A stretch of 64,000 nt of DNA from assembly GCA_041736625.1 (NCBI GenBank), contig JBGSTG010000044.1, positions 1 to 64,000 on the forward strand, written 5' to 3'. How positions within the stretch are numbered: position 1 is the first letter of the stretch; every line of letters starts with the position of its first letter. The stretch comes from M3007 sp041736625. GTDB taxonomy: Bacteria; Bacteroidota; Bacteroidia; Chitinophagales; Saprospiraceae. The notes under the pieces are model-generated. The model worked only from the letters and a program-made list of their open reading frames with translations. It had not been told where the DNA came from and ran no database searches. Of this stretch, positions 32,549-41,041 are shown one piece after another. Made by a program: the position numbers and the translations under genes.

Positions 32549-33067
32549 ATGTCATCCGCGCACAAAAACCTGTCGGAATACAACGACACTACCATGCCCG
32601 ACGCTTCGGAGTGGCGCTTCGGCATTGTGGTGTCTGAATGGCACAGCGATGTTACCCACGCCCTCTATCAGGGTTGCTACGACACGCTGGTCAAACACGG
32701 CGTCAAATCCGACAACATTTACACCGTGCAGGTGCCGGGCAGCTTCGAACTGCCGCTGGGCGCCCGCCTGCTGAACGCCAAACACAATCCCGACGGCGTC
32801 ATTTGCCTGGGCTGCGTCATCCGGGGCGAAACCAGCCACCACGATTACATCAACCAGGCGGTGGCTACCGGGCTGATGCAGCTCAACGTGATGGCGGGCA
32901 AACCGTTCGTTTTCGGGGTGCTGACCCCCGATTCCCTTGAGCAAGCCCTCGAACGCGCCGGCGGCCAACACGGCAACAAAGGCGTGGAGGCCGCTGCCAC
33001 CGCTATTCGTATGGTGGCCCTCCGGGAAAAACATCCGGAAGGCAAAAAAGGAATCGGATTCCACTGA
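32549..33067 (+). CDS. ribH: 6,7-dimethyl-8-ribityllumazine synthase
   Basis: 172 residues. Conserved lumazine synthase blocks are VVSEWHSDVTHALYQGC at the start, QVPGSFELPLGARLL, CLGCVIRGETSHHDYI with the catalytic His pair, and PFVFGVLTPDSLEQALERAG. It condenses 5-amino-6-ribitylaminouracil with dihydroxybutanone phosphate, the penultimate step of riboflavin synthesis, in the cytoplasm. The ATG at 32549 is the natural start 26 bases after cca. Its TGA overlaps the ATG of the next gene as TGATG. No FMN riboswitch is visible. Confidence 0.95.
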   Translation: MSSAHKNLSEYNDTTMPDASEWRFGIVVSEWHSDVTHALYQGCYDTLVKHGVKSDNIYTVQVPGSFELPLGARLLNAKHNPDGVICLGCVIRGETSHHDYINQAVATGLMQLNVMAGKPFVFGVLTPDSLEQALERAGGQHGNKGVEAAATAIRMVALREKHPEGKKGIGFH

Positions 33068-33900
33068 TGCTCACGTACCAAAGTATACACACCGGCCACC
33101 TGAAGCTCGACGGCGGCGCCATGTTCGGCATCGTGCCCAAACGCCTGTGGCAAAAGCTGAACCCGCCCGACGAAAACAACCTCTGCACCTGGGCCATGCG
33201 CGCCATGCTGGTGCAAACCGACGGGCGTAACATACTCATCGATACCGGCATCGGCAACAAGCAGGATGAAAAATTCCGCGGTTTCTTCGAACCCCACGGA
33301 CCCCAGTCTCTTTTTTCCTCGCTGGCAGACGCGGGCTTTCAGCGTGAAGACATCACCGATGTGTTCCTCACCCACCTGCACTTCGACCACTGCGGCGGCG
33401 CCCTGTGGAAAAATGAAAACACCGGTCAAACAGAAGTCTCCTTTCCAAACGCCCGGTACTGGACGAACGAACGCCACTGGAAGTGGGCCCTGAACCCCAA
33501 TGCGCGCGAACAAGCCTCCTTTCTTCGCGAGAATTTTATGCCGCTGGCCGAACAAGGGAAACTGCACTTTGTCGCCACCAAGCAAAACGCGCCCTTTGCC
33601 ACCGGTTTTCGGGTGCGTTTTTTCAACGGACATACAGAAGCCCTCATGGCCCCCGTTTTAGACACCGGCGGTGAGCAGGTTGTTTATTGCGCCGACGCCC
33701 TCCCGTCTCAGTGGCACGTCGGTATGCCCTACATCATGGCCTACGATGTGCGCCCACTGGTCACGCTTCGCGAAAAGGCGAGCCTGCTGGAGGAAGCGGT
33801 GAAAAAACGGTACCGATTGTTTCTGGAGCACGATCCGCTCACGGAGTCCATCCTGATACAAAAAGACGACCGGGGCCGCTTTATACCCGTACCTGTTTAA
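33067..33900 (+). CDS. MBL-fold metallo-hydrolase
   Basis: 277 residues of the metallo-beta-lactamase superfamily. The metal motif is VFLTHLHFDHCGGAL (His-x-His-x-Asp-His), preceded by NILIDTGIGNKQ. Later metal ligands are in FNGHTEALM and in YCADALPS. This resembles cytoplasmic hydrolases of the lactonase/AHL or beta-lactamase-like class, but the substrate is not predictable. Start and ribH stop overlap as TGATG, indicating translational coupling. Confidence 0.85.
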   Translation: MLTYQSIHTGHLKLDGGAMFGIVPKRLWQKLNPPDENNLCTWAMRAMLVQTDGRNILIDTGIGNKQDEKFRGFFEPHGPQSLFSSLADAGFQREDITDVFLTHLHFDHCGGALWKNENTGQTEVSFPNARYWTNERHWKWALNPNAREQASFLRENFMPLAEQGKLHFVATKQNAPFATGFRVRFFNGHTEALMAPVLDTGGEQVVYCADALPSQWHVGMPYIMAYDVRPLVTLREKASLLEEAVKKRYRLFLEHDPLTESILIQKDDRGRFIPVPV

Positions 33901-33944
33901 AGACGGTTTTATTTAATAACTTTTTTGCCGTAAACCAATGCCTT

Positions 33945-36764
33945 ATGAGAAAATTCACCCTGCTCTGCTGTTTCCTGTTTTTTATCCTGCCCCACATCCT
34001 GCCAGCCCAGACACCCAACCGGGTAACCCTTTCGGGAACGGTGGCCGACACTTCCGGGGCGGAGATCGCCCTGCCGACGGTCATGCTGTTGAACCCCCAG
34101 GACTCCACCCTGCTCAATTACACGCGCGGAGACGAAAAAGGGCAGTTCGTTTTCAAAAATATCCCCAATAAATCTTACCTCCTCAAGGTATCCTACATCG
34201 GCTACATCCCCTTGCAAGTGGCGGTTGAACCTTCCCCGAACCCGGAAAACAACCTGGGCATGCTCGGCATGAAACCCCTCAACGAACAACTCATGGAGGT
34301 GGTGGTGCGCACCGCCAAGGCGGCCCTCAGCATCCGGGGCGACACGGTGGAGTACGACCCGTCGTCGTTCAAGGTGCCGCCGGGGTCATCGGTCGAGGAC
34401 CTGCTGCGCCGGTTGCCCGGCATCGAAGTGGACGCCGAGGGCAACATCAGGGCACAAGGGCAGGATATTCGCAGGGTGTATGTAGACGGTAAGACTTTTT
34501 TTGGCGACGACCCCAAAGCGGCAACCAAAAACCTGGGCGCCGAAACCCTCTCCAAGGTGCAGGTGTACGACGAGGCCAGCGAGCAAACCAAAATAACCGG
34601 TATCGACGACGGCAAGGAAATCAAGGTGATGAACCTCGAACTGAAGGATGAATACAAAAAGGGCAGCTTCGGAAAAGTGACCGGCGCCGTCGGAACCGAA
34701 GAACGCCTCGCCGGCCGGGCCAGCTACAACCGCTTCAACGAGCAGGAGCAGCTCTCCTTCATTGGGTACGGCAACAACATCAACGAAACGGGCGTCAACT
34801 GGGAAGATTACGGCGAGTTTAAGGGACAAGGCGCATTCAGCGACTTTGACAACGGCGACTTCGGCTTCGAGGGCGGCGGCCGTGGGTACTACTTCAGCAG
34901 TAGTGGTGGCCCGCTCAACAACTTCGACGGCCGCGGATTTACCGAAAACTTCGGCGGCGGCGTCAACTACAACTTCGACAACAAAAAAACCAAGGTCAAC
35001 GCCAGTTATTTTTACAACCAGACAGACCTGACGTTCCGCGAATACACCACCCGGAACAATTTTGTAGAAGAAGGCACCTTCACCAACGAAGATACCCTCC
35101 GCCAGGACGCCTTCCAGCGGCGGCACAGCCTGTCCTCCCGCCTGGAGCACGAGATCGACTCGAGCAACAACATCATCGTCAAGGCAAACCTCGCGCTACG
35201 AGAAAATGACACCCAACAAGCTAAAAGTCAGTATTTTACCGACAACCTCGATATGCCGATCAACCGCCTGCTGACCGCTACCGACAACCTGACTGGCGCC
35301 GGCGACCTCACCAGCGCCGCCATCTTCCGTCACCGTTTCCGGAAAAAAGGGCGGACTTTCGCCGCCAGCGCCGGATTCAACGCCACCGGCAATGACGGAG
35401 ACGACGACTTGCTGTTCCAAAACCTGTTCATACGGACTGAAGACCCCTCCGAATTTTTTCGCCAGGACGCCGACGTCGCTAACCGTACCCAACAACTGAA
35501 ATCCAGCCTGCTGTTTACCGAACCCCTTTCCAAAAAATGGTTTGTGGAATCGTTTTACAACTTCAGCCAAACCAACAACCTGGCCGACCGGCAGGTGGAG
35601 GACCCAACCCAAAACGGAGGCGAGCGCATCGATAGCCTGAGTATTTACTACGACAACCAGGTGCTGTACAACCGCCTGGGTTCGGTGGTTCGGTATGCCC
35701 ACGACGGCCTGAACATCGGCATGGGTCTGGCGGCCCAGCAACTGCAGCTCAAGGGCGATTATGCCCGGGGTGAGGGCGAACCTGCGCTGGGTGACCCTGT
35801 AAGGCTCGATTTTTTCAACTGGATACCGTATGCCTCGATGGAATATGAGTTTACGAACAACATGTCCGTTGACTTTGACTACCGGTATTCGGTCAATGAA
35901 CCATCTTTCACCGACCTGCAGCCGGTGGCCATCATCACCAACCCGTTGTTTGTGCGCGAAGGAAACCCCGCGCTGGAGCCCGAACGCATGCACAGCATCA
36001 ACCTGGGCTACAACTACTGGAACCCGGCCTCTTTTGCCAATATCGGCGTCCACGGCGGTTTCAACGTGTACGACGAACAGATCGTGTACAACCAGACCGT
36101 GGAGTTGATCGACAGCGTGGGGTTGCGCACCACCACCGCCCCGGCCAATGCAAAGGGCGGTTACGGCTACGACTTCTGGTTTTGGTCCAATTTCCCCATC
36201 ATCAAAACAAAATTGTCGGCAGGCATAAACGGCGGTCTCAACGGGCGTCTGGCGCCGGCCTTCGTCAACGACGTAAAAAATGAAACGCGCACCAATGGTG
36301 TCGACGGCCGCTTCTCGCTGAACTACACCCCTTCGAACAAACTGATTCTGAACGGAGGCATCTCTGTCGGACTCGATGACGTGCAGTATTCCATTCAGTC
36401 CCAGCAAAACCAGCAGCTCATCAGCAACAGTGCGTACGCCGGCGTCAAATGGGAGTTTGTTCCCAAAACATTCGTGGAAAGCAACTTTAACTACAACGCC
36501 AACCGGAACGACCAGACGGGCTTTGAACAAAACGTGCCGATCTGGAATGCTTCGGTGCGCCGGATTTTCGGCCCCAAAAACCGGTGGGAGACCCGGCTGG
36601 CTGCCTTCGACCTGCTCGACCGGCGCGTGAACGTCGTGCAACGAGCCACCCAGAACTATGTGACCACCAGCGTAGCCGAAACCCTGGCCCAGTACTTCAT
36701 GCTCAGCCTGAGCTACAACGTGCGGGGCTTCGAAACCGGCGTGAAAAAACGGGGCTTCTGGTAA
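33945..36764 (+). CDS. TonB-receptor-like outer-membrane beta-barrel protein
   Basis: 939 residues. The signal peptide is MRKFTLLCCFLFFILPHILP plus AQ. A CarboxypepD_reg-like domain follows (LSGTVADTSGAEIALPTVML), then a plug-like region (SVEDLLRRLPGIEVDAEGN, DIRRVYVDGKTFFGDDPKAA) and a large barrel. The gap in the predicted protein before the signal peptide in the longer frame shows that the start is 33945. It is the same barrel class as the protein at 5257-7863. A GLPGLI protein gene follows 53 bases downstream, a recurrent partnership in Bacteroidota. A -7-like TAACTTTT lies at about 33917 with one mismatch. Confidence 0.85.
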   Translation: MRKFTLLCCFLFFILPHILPAQTPNRVTLSGTVADTSGAEIALPTVMLLNPQDSTLLNYTRGDEKGQFVFKNIPNKSYLLKVSYIGYIPLQVAVEPSPNPENNLGMLGMKPLNEQLMEVVVRTAKAALSIRGDTVEYDPSSFKVPPGSSVEDLLRRLPGIEVDAEGNIRAQGQDIRRVYVDGKTFFGDDPKAATKNLGAETLSKVQVYDEASEQTKITGIDDGKEIKVMNLELKDEYKKGSFGKVTGAVGTEERLAGRASYNRFNEQEQLSFIGYGNNINETGVNWEDYGEFKGQGAFSDFDNGDFGFEGGGRGYYFSSSGGPLNNFDGRGFTENFGGGVNYNFDNKKTKVNASYFYNQTDLTFREYTTRNNFVEEGTFTNEDTLRQDAFQRRHSLSSRLEHEIDSSNNIIVKANLALRENDTQQAKSQYFTDNLDMPINRLLTATDNLTGAGDLTSAAIFRHRFRKKGRTFAASAGFNATGNDGDDDLLFQNLFIRTEDPSEFFRQDADVANRTQQLKSSLLFTEPLSKKWFVESFYNFSQTNNLADRQVEDPTQNGGERIDSLSIYYDNQVLYNRLGSVVRYAHDGLNIGMGLAAQQLQLKGDYARGEGEPALGDPVRLDFFNWIPYASMEYEFTNNMSVDFDYRYSVNEPSFTDLQPVAIITNPLFVREGNPALEPERMHSINLGYNYWNPASFANIGVHGGFNVYDEQIVYNQTVELIDSVGLRTTTAPANAKGGYGYDFWFWSNFPIIKTKLSAGINGGLNGRLAPAFVNDVKNETRTNGVDGRFSLNYTPSNKLILNGGISVGLDDVQYSIQSQQNQQLISNSAYAGVKWEFVPKTFVESNFNYNANRNDQTGFEQNVPIWNASVRRIFGPKNRWETRLAAFDLLDRRVNVVQRATQNYVTTSVAETLAQYFMLSLSYNVRGFETGVKKRGFW

Positions 36765-36817
36765 CCGATTGTTGCATCTGCTACGACGCACGCAAGACTT
36801 CCAAACAACTGCACAAC

Positions 36818-37585
36818 ATGAAACTGCCGCTCCTTTTCCTATCCCTCCTCCTGCTCGCCCTGCCGACCCTTGCGCAGGAATTGCCCGCCGATGGGCAAGC
36901 CGGTCACGTGCGTTTCCTCATTACCCACAACTGGACCAAAAAAATGGCCTCGCTGGACTATATGAGCGAGCAAAGCAGGCAAAAAGCACAATACATGTGG
37001 GGCAGCCGCTCGGAGTGGAAAGAATACATGGAAATGTATTTTTCCCCCGACGCCTCACTTTACTTCCTCTCGGAAGAGAGCCCCGACCCCGACCTGGAAA
37101 CCTATTCCTGGAAAAAGGATGCCTACTTTATTCGGCGTGATTTTGCCGGCGCCCGCCAGTCCGACCTGCTCACCCTCACCGGCAAAACCTACCTGGTGGA
37201 CGACTCGCTGCGGTGCCCCGCCTGGAAAATCCTGAACGATTTGAAAGAGGTAGCCGGTCACGTGTGCATGAGCGCTTCGTGGGTAGATACGCTAAAGGGC
37301 CAGACGATGCTGGCCTGGTTCGCTTTGGATATTCCATCGAGTGCCGGCCCGGAGCGCCTGTGCGGACTACCGGGCATGATCCTGGAAATCGACATCAACA
37401 ACGGCGCGCTGGTGATAGCCGCCGACAAGATCGACTTCTACCCGGTGGATGCCGGAAAGCTGGCATTGCCTTCCAAGCCCAAAGGAAAAAAGATCAGCGA
37501 GGCGGAATATCAGTCCATACTGGCCAAATACATAGCCGAGAAACGCGAAAACCAGGAGCCCTGGTTTTGGGGATTGCGTTATTAG
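36818..37585 (+). CDS. GLPGLI family secreted protein
   Basis: 255 residues. A signal peptide (MKLPLLFLSLLLLALPTLAQ) precedes the body. The family signature appears as LCGLPGMILEIDINNGALVI near residue 185. The sequence also carries the typical middle segment CPAWKILNDLKEVAGHVC. GLPGLI proteins are periplasmic or outer-membrane associated and are commonly encoded beside TonB-type barrels, as here; their function is not known. The stop overlaps the convergent thiolase stop by 4 bases. Confidence 0.88.
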   Translation: MKLPLLFLSLLLLALPTLAQELPADGQAGHVRFLITHNWTKKMASLDYMSEQSRQKAQYMWGSRSEWKEYMEMYFSPDASLYFLSEESPDPDLETYSWKKDAYFIRRDFAGARQSDLLTLTGKTYLVDDSLRCPAWKILNDLKEVAGHVCMSASWVDTLKGQTMLAWFALDIPSSAGPERLCGLPGMILEIDINNGALVIAADKIDFYPVDAGKLALPSKPKGKKISEAEYQSILAKYIAEKRENQEPWFWGLRY

Positions 37586-38796
37586 GCTTTTTCCAAAACA
37601 ACGGCGTACCCTTGCCCGACACCGATGCACATGGCAACGAGGGCGTAGCGGCCGTTGCGGCGTTTCAGTTCGCGCGCGGCGGCCAGGGTGATCCGGGCGC
37701 CCGACATGCCCAGCGGATGACCCAGCGCGATGGCGCCGCCGTTGGGGTTTAGCCGCTCATCGTCGTCTTCCAGGCGCAACTGGCGGGTACAAGCCAGCAC
37801 CTGGGCAGCGAATGCTTCGTTTAGCTCCAGTACGTCCATGTCCGCCAGTGTTAATCCGGCCTTCGCCAGCGCTTTCCGGCTTGCCTCGACAGGCCCGATG
37901 CCCATGATGCGTGGCTCCACACCCACTACGGCCGATGCCACTACACGAGCACACGGCGTAAGGCTGTGCATCCGGCAGGCGGCTTCCGACGCGAGGAGCA
38001 GGGCGGCTGCGCCGTCGTTCAAACCGGAGGCGTTACCGGCGGTCACCGTTCCGTTTTTGCGAAATGCGGGTTTCAGTTTGCCCAACCCCTCCATGGAGGT
38101 GTCCGGCTTGATGAACTCGTCGTGTTCCATGAACACAGGGTCGCCTTTCCGCTGGGGGATGGGCACCGGGGCTATTTCCTCGGCCAAAATGCCGTTTTCG
38201 CGCGCTTTGGCCGCTTTTTGCTGGCTGCGCAGCGCAAACCGGTCCTGGTCTTCGCGACTGATCCCGTACATATCCACCAGATTTTCTGCGGTTTCGCCCA
38301 TCGCCTCTGTTCCATACAGTTCCTGCATAAACGGGTTGACGAAGCGCCACCCGAAACTGGAGTCGTACAGCTGGGCGTCGTTTCCAAACGGTTTGCTGCT
38401 CTTGCTCATCACGTACGGCCCGCGGGTCATGTGCTCCACGCCGCCGGCGACGAACAACTGGCCATCGCCCGACTGGATCGCACGCACTGCGTGAATTACA
38501 GCCGACATCCCGCTGGCGCACAAGCGGTTGACCGTTTCCCCTGGAACGGTGTACGGTATGCCGGCCAGCAACAGTGCCATGCGGGCGACGTTGCGGTTGT
38601 CCTCGCCGGCTTGATTGGCGCAACCCAGGATTACTTCATCCAATTGAGCCGGATCGAGCGTCGGCAGGCGCAGGAGTAGCTGCTGCAGGACGTGGGCAGC
38701 CAGGTCGTCGGTGCGGACGGCCGCCAATGTGCCGCCAAAGATGCCGATGGGGGAACGCACACCATCGATCAGGTATGCCGTTTGGGCGTATGCCAT
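37582..38796 (-). CDS. pcaF: Acetyl-CoA C-acyltransferase, 3-oxoadipyl-CoA thiolase type
   Basis: 404 residues of the thiolase II family. The nucleophilic Cys is in NRLCASGMSAV, the His in GGAIALGHPLGMSGAR and the second Cys in MCIGVGQGYAVVLE. Segments such as RGPYVMSK, SSFGWRFVNPFM, ISREDQDRFALRSQQKAA and LNEAFAAQ resemble PaaJ/PcaF more than generic acetyl-CoA acetyltransferases. That would make it cleave 3-oxoadipyl-CoA to succinyl-CoA and acetyl-CoA. No other phenylacetate or protocatechuate gene is nearby, so a general beta-oxidation role is possible. The start at 38796 agrees with a -7 element at 38820-38827. Confidence 0.85.
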   Translation of the reverse strand: MAYAQTAYLIDGVRSPIGIFGGTLAAVRTDDLAAHVLQQLLLRLPTLDPAQLDEVILGCANQAGEDNRNVARMALLLAGIPYTVPGETVNRLCASGMSAVIHAVRAIQSGDGQLFVAGGVEHMTRGPYVMSKSSKPFGNDAQLYDSSFGWRFVNPFMQELYGTEAMGETAENLVDMYGISREDQDRFALRSQQKAAKARENGILAEEIAPVPIPQRKGDPVFMEHDEFIKPDTSMEGLGKLKPAFRKNGTVTAGNASGLNDGAAALLLASEAACRMHSLTPCARVVASAVVGVEPRIMGIGPVEASRKALAKAGLTLADMDVLELNEAFAAQVLACTRQLRLEDDDERLNPNGGAIALGHPLGMSGARITLAAARELKRRNGRYALVAMCIGVGQGYAVVLEKA

Positions 38797-38819
38797 AGGG
38801 TAGTTTTTGTTATTTCCGG

Positions 38820-38827
38820 CAAAGGTA
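38820..38827 (-). promoter_or_regulatory. -7 element TACCTTTG of the thiolase gene
   Basis: Perfect -7 match 23 bases before the thiolase ATG. Confidence 0.5.
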
Positions 38828-38940
38828 TGCGCATTGTATGGAAGGATGTGGTAATTTTGGCCTGGTTTTTGACGATTGTACCTTATTCGCGGTAGTGCCA
38901 TCCCAAAAACACACCGAACTTTCCTAATAATTTTTTTCGC

Positions 38941-40377
38941 ATGCGCAAACTTCTATTCTCGGCGGCCCTTGCCGTTCTGGCAGCCTCCGTTCTTTTTCAA
39001 AGCTGCAGCGACGCTGAATCGGTTAATTTGACCGAGTCGTCCCTGCACGACTTCGACAACAGCGTTTATTTGAGTTGGAACGAACTGGTGCTTGAGTTGG
39101 ACCGGTATGCCTCCGGATATCGCCCAAGTCCGGCGCCCAGGGCCACCGCCTATCTGGGGCTGGCGGCTTATGAAGCGGTAGTAACGGCCATCCCGGAAAA
39201 CAACTCCTTGCAGGCATACATGCCGGGACTGCAAGTGCCGCAACCCGATGCAAACGCCGGGTATCACTGGCCGGCCGTGGTCAATGAGTTGTACGCATAC
39301 CTGCTGCGGCGCTTTTTCTTTCATCTGGAAGTGGACAATGCTGCGCTTTACCAAAAAATCGAACAAACGCGTCAACAGAATCTCGCGGGGTACGCGTCGG
39401 TTGCTTCCAAGGAGGTATTGGATCGCTCGATCGAATACGCTCAACGCGTGGGACTGGCGGTGTATGACTGGAGTGCGACCGATCTGGTTGCGCACAACGC
39501 CTTTCTGAATCCCCAGCCGGACACGTACACGCCACCCGCCGGCCAAGGCTTGTGGAAGCCCACTACCCCCGATTTTGGCAGGGCCCTGTTCCCCTATTGG
39601 GGTCAAGCCCGCACGTTTGCTTTGCCGGATCAGGAAAAACTCGCCCGCCCGCCGCTGCCCTACAGCCGCCTCAGCGGTTCGCTGTACTACACCCAACACC
39701 TGGAGGTATACAACACGGTGAACCTCGTCAAAACCGGCAACGACGCATTTGCAGAAGAGGGCCGCTGGGTTGCTATTTTCTGGAGCGACGACATCCCGAG
39801 ACTCACCTTTTCGCCCGCCATGCGTATGATTTCCGTGCTCAACCAACTGGTCGAACGCGAGGAGCTGGATATGGCGGAATGCGCCGAAATGTATGCGAAA
39901 ATGGGGCTGGCCCTGAACGACGCCTGCGTTTCGGTGTGGTTCTCCAAATACCATTACAACACCGAAAGACCGATCGACTACATTCGGGACGTCATTGCAA
40001 AAGAAAATCAGGAAGCGGCGAACTGGAATACTTACCTCGACAATCCGTTCACAGGCGCAAAGGGCATCAACCCCAGTTTCCCGGCGTACCCGTCCGGCCA
40101 TTCGGGTTTTGCGGGCGCCGGCTCCCGAATTTTATCCTCCTTCTTTGAGTACAACGACAAGTACCCGGGAACTTACGTTTTCACCGATCTGTCGCACATA
40201 GACCGAACGGAATTCAACGGCACGCCCCGTACCTGCGCTTCGTTCAGGGAGTTGGGCGACGAGAAGGCCTTTGCCCGCATCCCCCTGGGCGTGCACGTGC
40301 GTATGGACTGTGTGGAGGGACTCCGGTTGGGTGAAAACGCCGCTCAACGGGTGCTGGAGCTCCCGTGGAAAAAGTAG
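38941..40377 (+). CDS. Vanadium-dependent haloperoxidase/PAP2-like lipoprotein
   Basis: 478 residues. The N-terminus is a lipoprotein signal with Cys22 in VLFQSCSD. The PAP2/haloperoxidase core carries a complete oxyanion site: Lys336 and Arg343 in KYHYNTERP, Ser385-Gly386-His387 in PAYPSGHS, and Arg446 and His452 in RIPLGVH. The Lys-7-Arg and Arg-6-His spacings equal those of Curvularia chloroperoxidase. The protein could oxidise halides with peroxide or act as an acid phosphatase; sequence alone does not separate these. The alpha-helical N-terminal half (for example APRATAYLGLAAYEAV) is typical of bacterial haloperoxidase-like proteins. The transcript ends at a bidirectional terminator. Confidence 0.85.
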   Translation: MRKLLFSAALAVLAASVLFQSCSDAESVNLTESSLHDFDNSVYLSWNELVLELDRYASGYRPSPAPRATAYLGLAAYEAVVTAIPENNSLQAYMPGLQVPQPDANAGYHWPAVVNELYAYLLRRFFFHLEVDNAALYQKIEQTRQQNLAGYASVASKEVLDRSIEYAQRVGLAVYDWSATDLVAHNAFLNPQPDTYTPPAGQGLWKPTTPDFGRALFPYWGQARTFALPDQEKLARPPLPYSRLSGSLYYTQHLEVYNTVNLVKTGNDAFAEEGRWVAIFWSDDIPRLTFSPAMRMISVLNQLVEREELDMAECAEMYAKMGLALNDACVSVWFSKYHYNTERPIDYIRDVIAKENQEAANWNTYLDNPFTGAKGINPSFPAYPSGHSGFAGAGSRILSSFFEYNDKYPGTYVFTDLSHIDRTEFNGTPRTCASFRELGDEKAFARIPLGVHVRMDCVEGLRLGENAAQRVLELPWKK

Positions 40378-40381
40378 CGAT

Positions 40382-40426
40382 AAAAAAGGTTCTCCGTTTC
40401 TGTGTTTGAACGGAGAACCCTTTTTT
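40382..40426. terminator. Bidirectional Rho-independent terminator
   Basis: A perfect 11-bp stem (GGTTCTCCGTT and AACGGAGAACC) with a 10-base loop, flanked by A6 on the left (40382-40387) and T6 on the right (40421-40426). It can stop both the haloperoxidase gene and the convergent thioredoxin-like gene. Confidence 0.9.
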
Positions 40427-40442
40427 CGACCATCCACCGCGC

Positions 40443-40979
40443 TTACTGCTTATTCCACTCTTCCCACGTCGTTTTGCTGTACTGCTCTTCGGCGGCGAAC
40501 GTAAGTTCTTTCATGATGGTGGCCGGGTCTTTGAAACCGGGCGACACCATGATGCGTTCGTATTTTTCGTTCAGGTACACAAAACTGGGGTATCCCAACT
40601 GACCTTCGAGCAGCGAGTAGGCGAGTGCGTGGTAACCCCTTCCCCCATTGCTCACATACTGGAACGTCGTGCCGTTGAAAACGATGTCGCCTTTTTGTTC
40701 GGCATTGAGTTTTACCGGGTAAAAATGTTTGGACATGTAAGCCGCTACCTGGGGATCAACAAAGGTGCTTTTATCCATTTTTTTGCACCAGCCGCACCAG
40801 TCGGTGTACACATCGACGAATATTTTTTTGGGCGCGGTTTGGTTCAAGGCCACCGCCTCTTCCCAGGTGTACCATTTCATTTCCACGGTTTGCGGGGTGG
40901 GTTTGGACGGCCATACAAAGGCGCAACATACAGCGACTGCCACGGCAGAGAAGGCGACAGCCAGGATTGTTTTGTTCAT
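40443..40979 (-). CDS. Exported thioredoxin-fold protein (DUF255-like)
   Basis: 178 residues. An N-terminal hydrophobic segment (ILAVAFSAVAVAVCCAFVW) acts as a signal or anchor. A thioredoxin-like domain follows with the redox pair in VDVYTDWCGWCKKMDKSTF and the cis-Pro region LGYPSFVYLNEKY. The long insertion between these resembles the DUF255/DsbD-gamma type. It probably reduces or oxidises disulfides in the periplasm. It has its own full promoter at 40998-41028, located within the space before the tsaD stop, and a strong terminator behind it. Confidence 0.87.
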   Translation of the reverse strand: MNKTILAVAFSAVAVAVCCAFVWPSKPTPQTVEMKWYTWEEAVALNQTAPKKIFVDVYTDWCGWCKKMDKSTFVDPQVAAYMSKHFYPVKLNAEQKGDIVFNGTTFQYVSNGGRGYHALAYSLLEGQLGYPSFVYLNEKYERIMVSPGFKDPATIMKELTFAAEEQYSKTTWEEWNKQ

Positions 40980-40997
40980 GCGGACAATTTTTTTCTA

Positions 40998-41028
40998 CAA
41001 ATGTACCGGGAATTTCCAAACCAGTCAA
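40998..41028 (-). promoter_or_regulatory. Full promoter TTG-N20-TACATTTG
   Basis: The -33 TTG (complement of 41026-41028) and -7 TACATTTG (complement of 40998-41005) are 20 bases apart, in the normal range. The ATG of the thioredoxin-fold gene follows after 18 bases. Confidence 0.68.
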
Positions 41029-41041
41029 GCCCCCGGCAACC

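Noticed and set aside
32530..32549. FMN riboswitch before ribH
   Set aside because: Only 25 bases separate cca and ribH, far too short for an RFN element, and no conserved RFN sequence is present.
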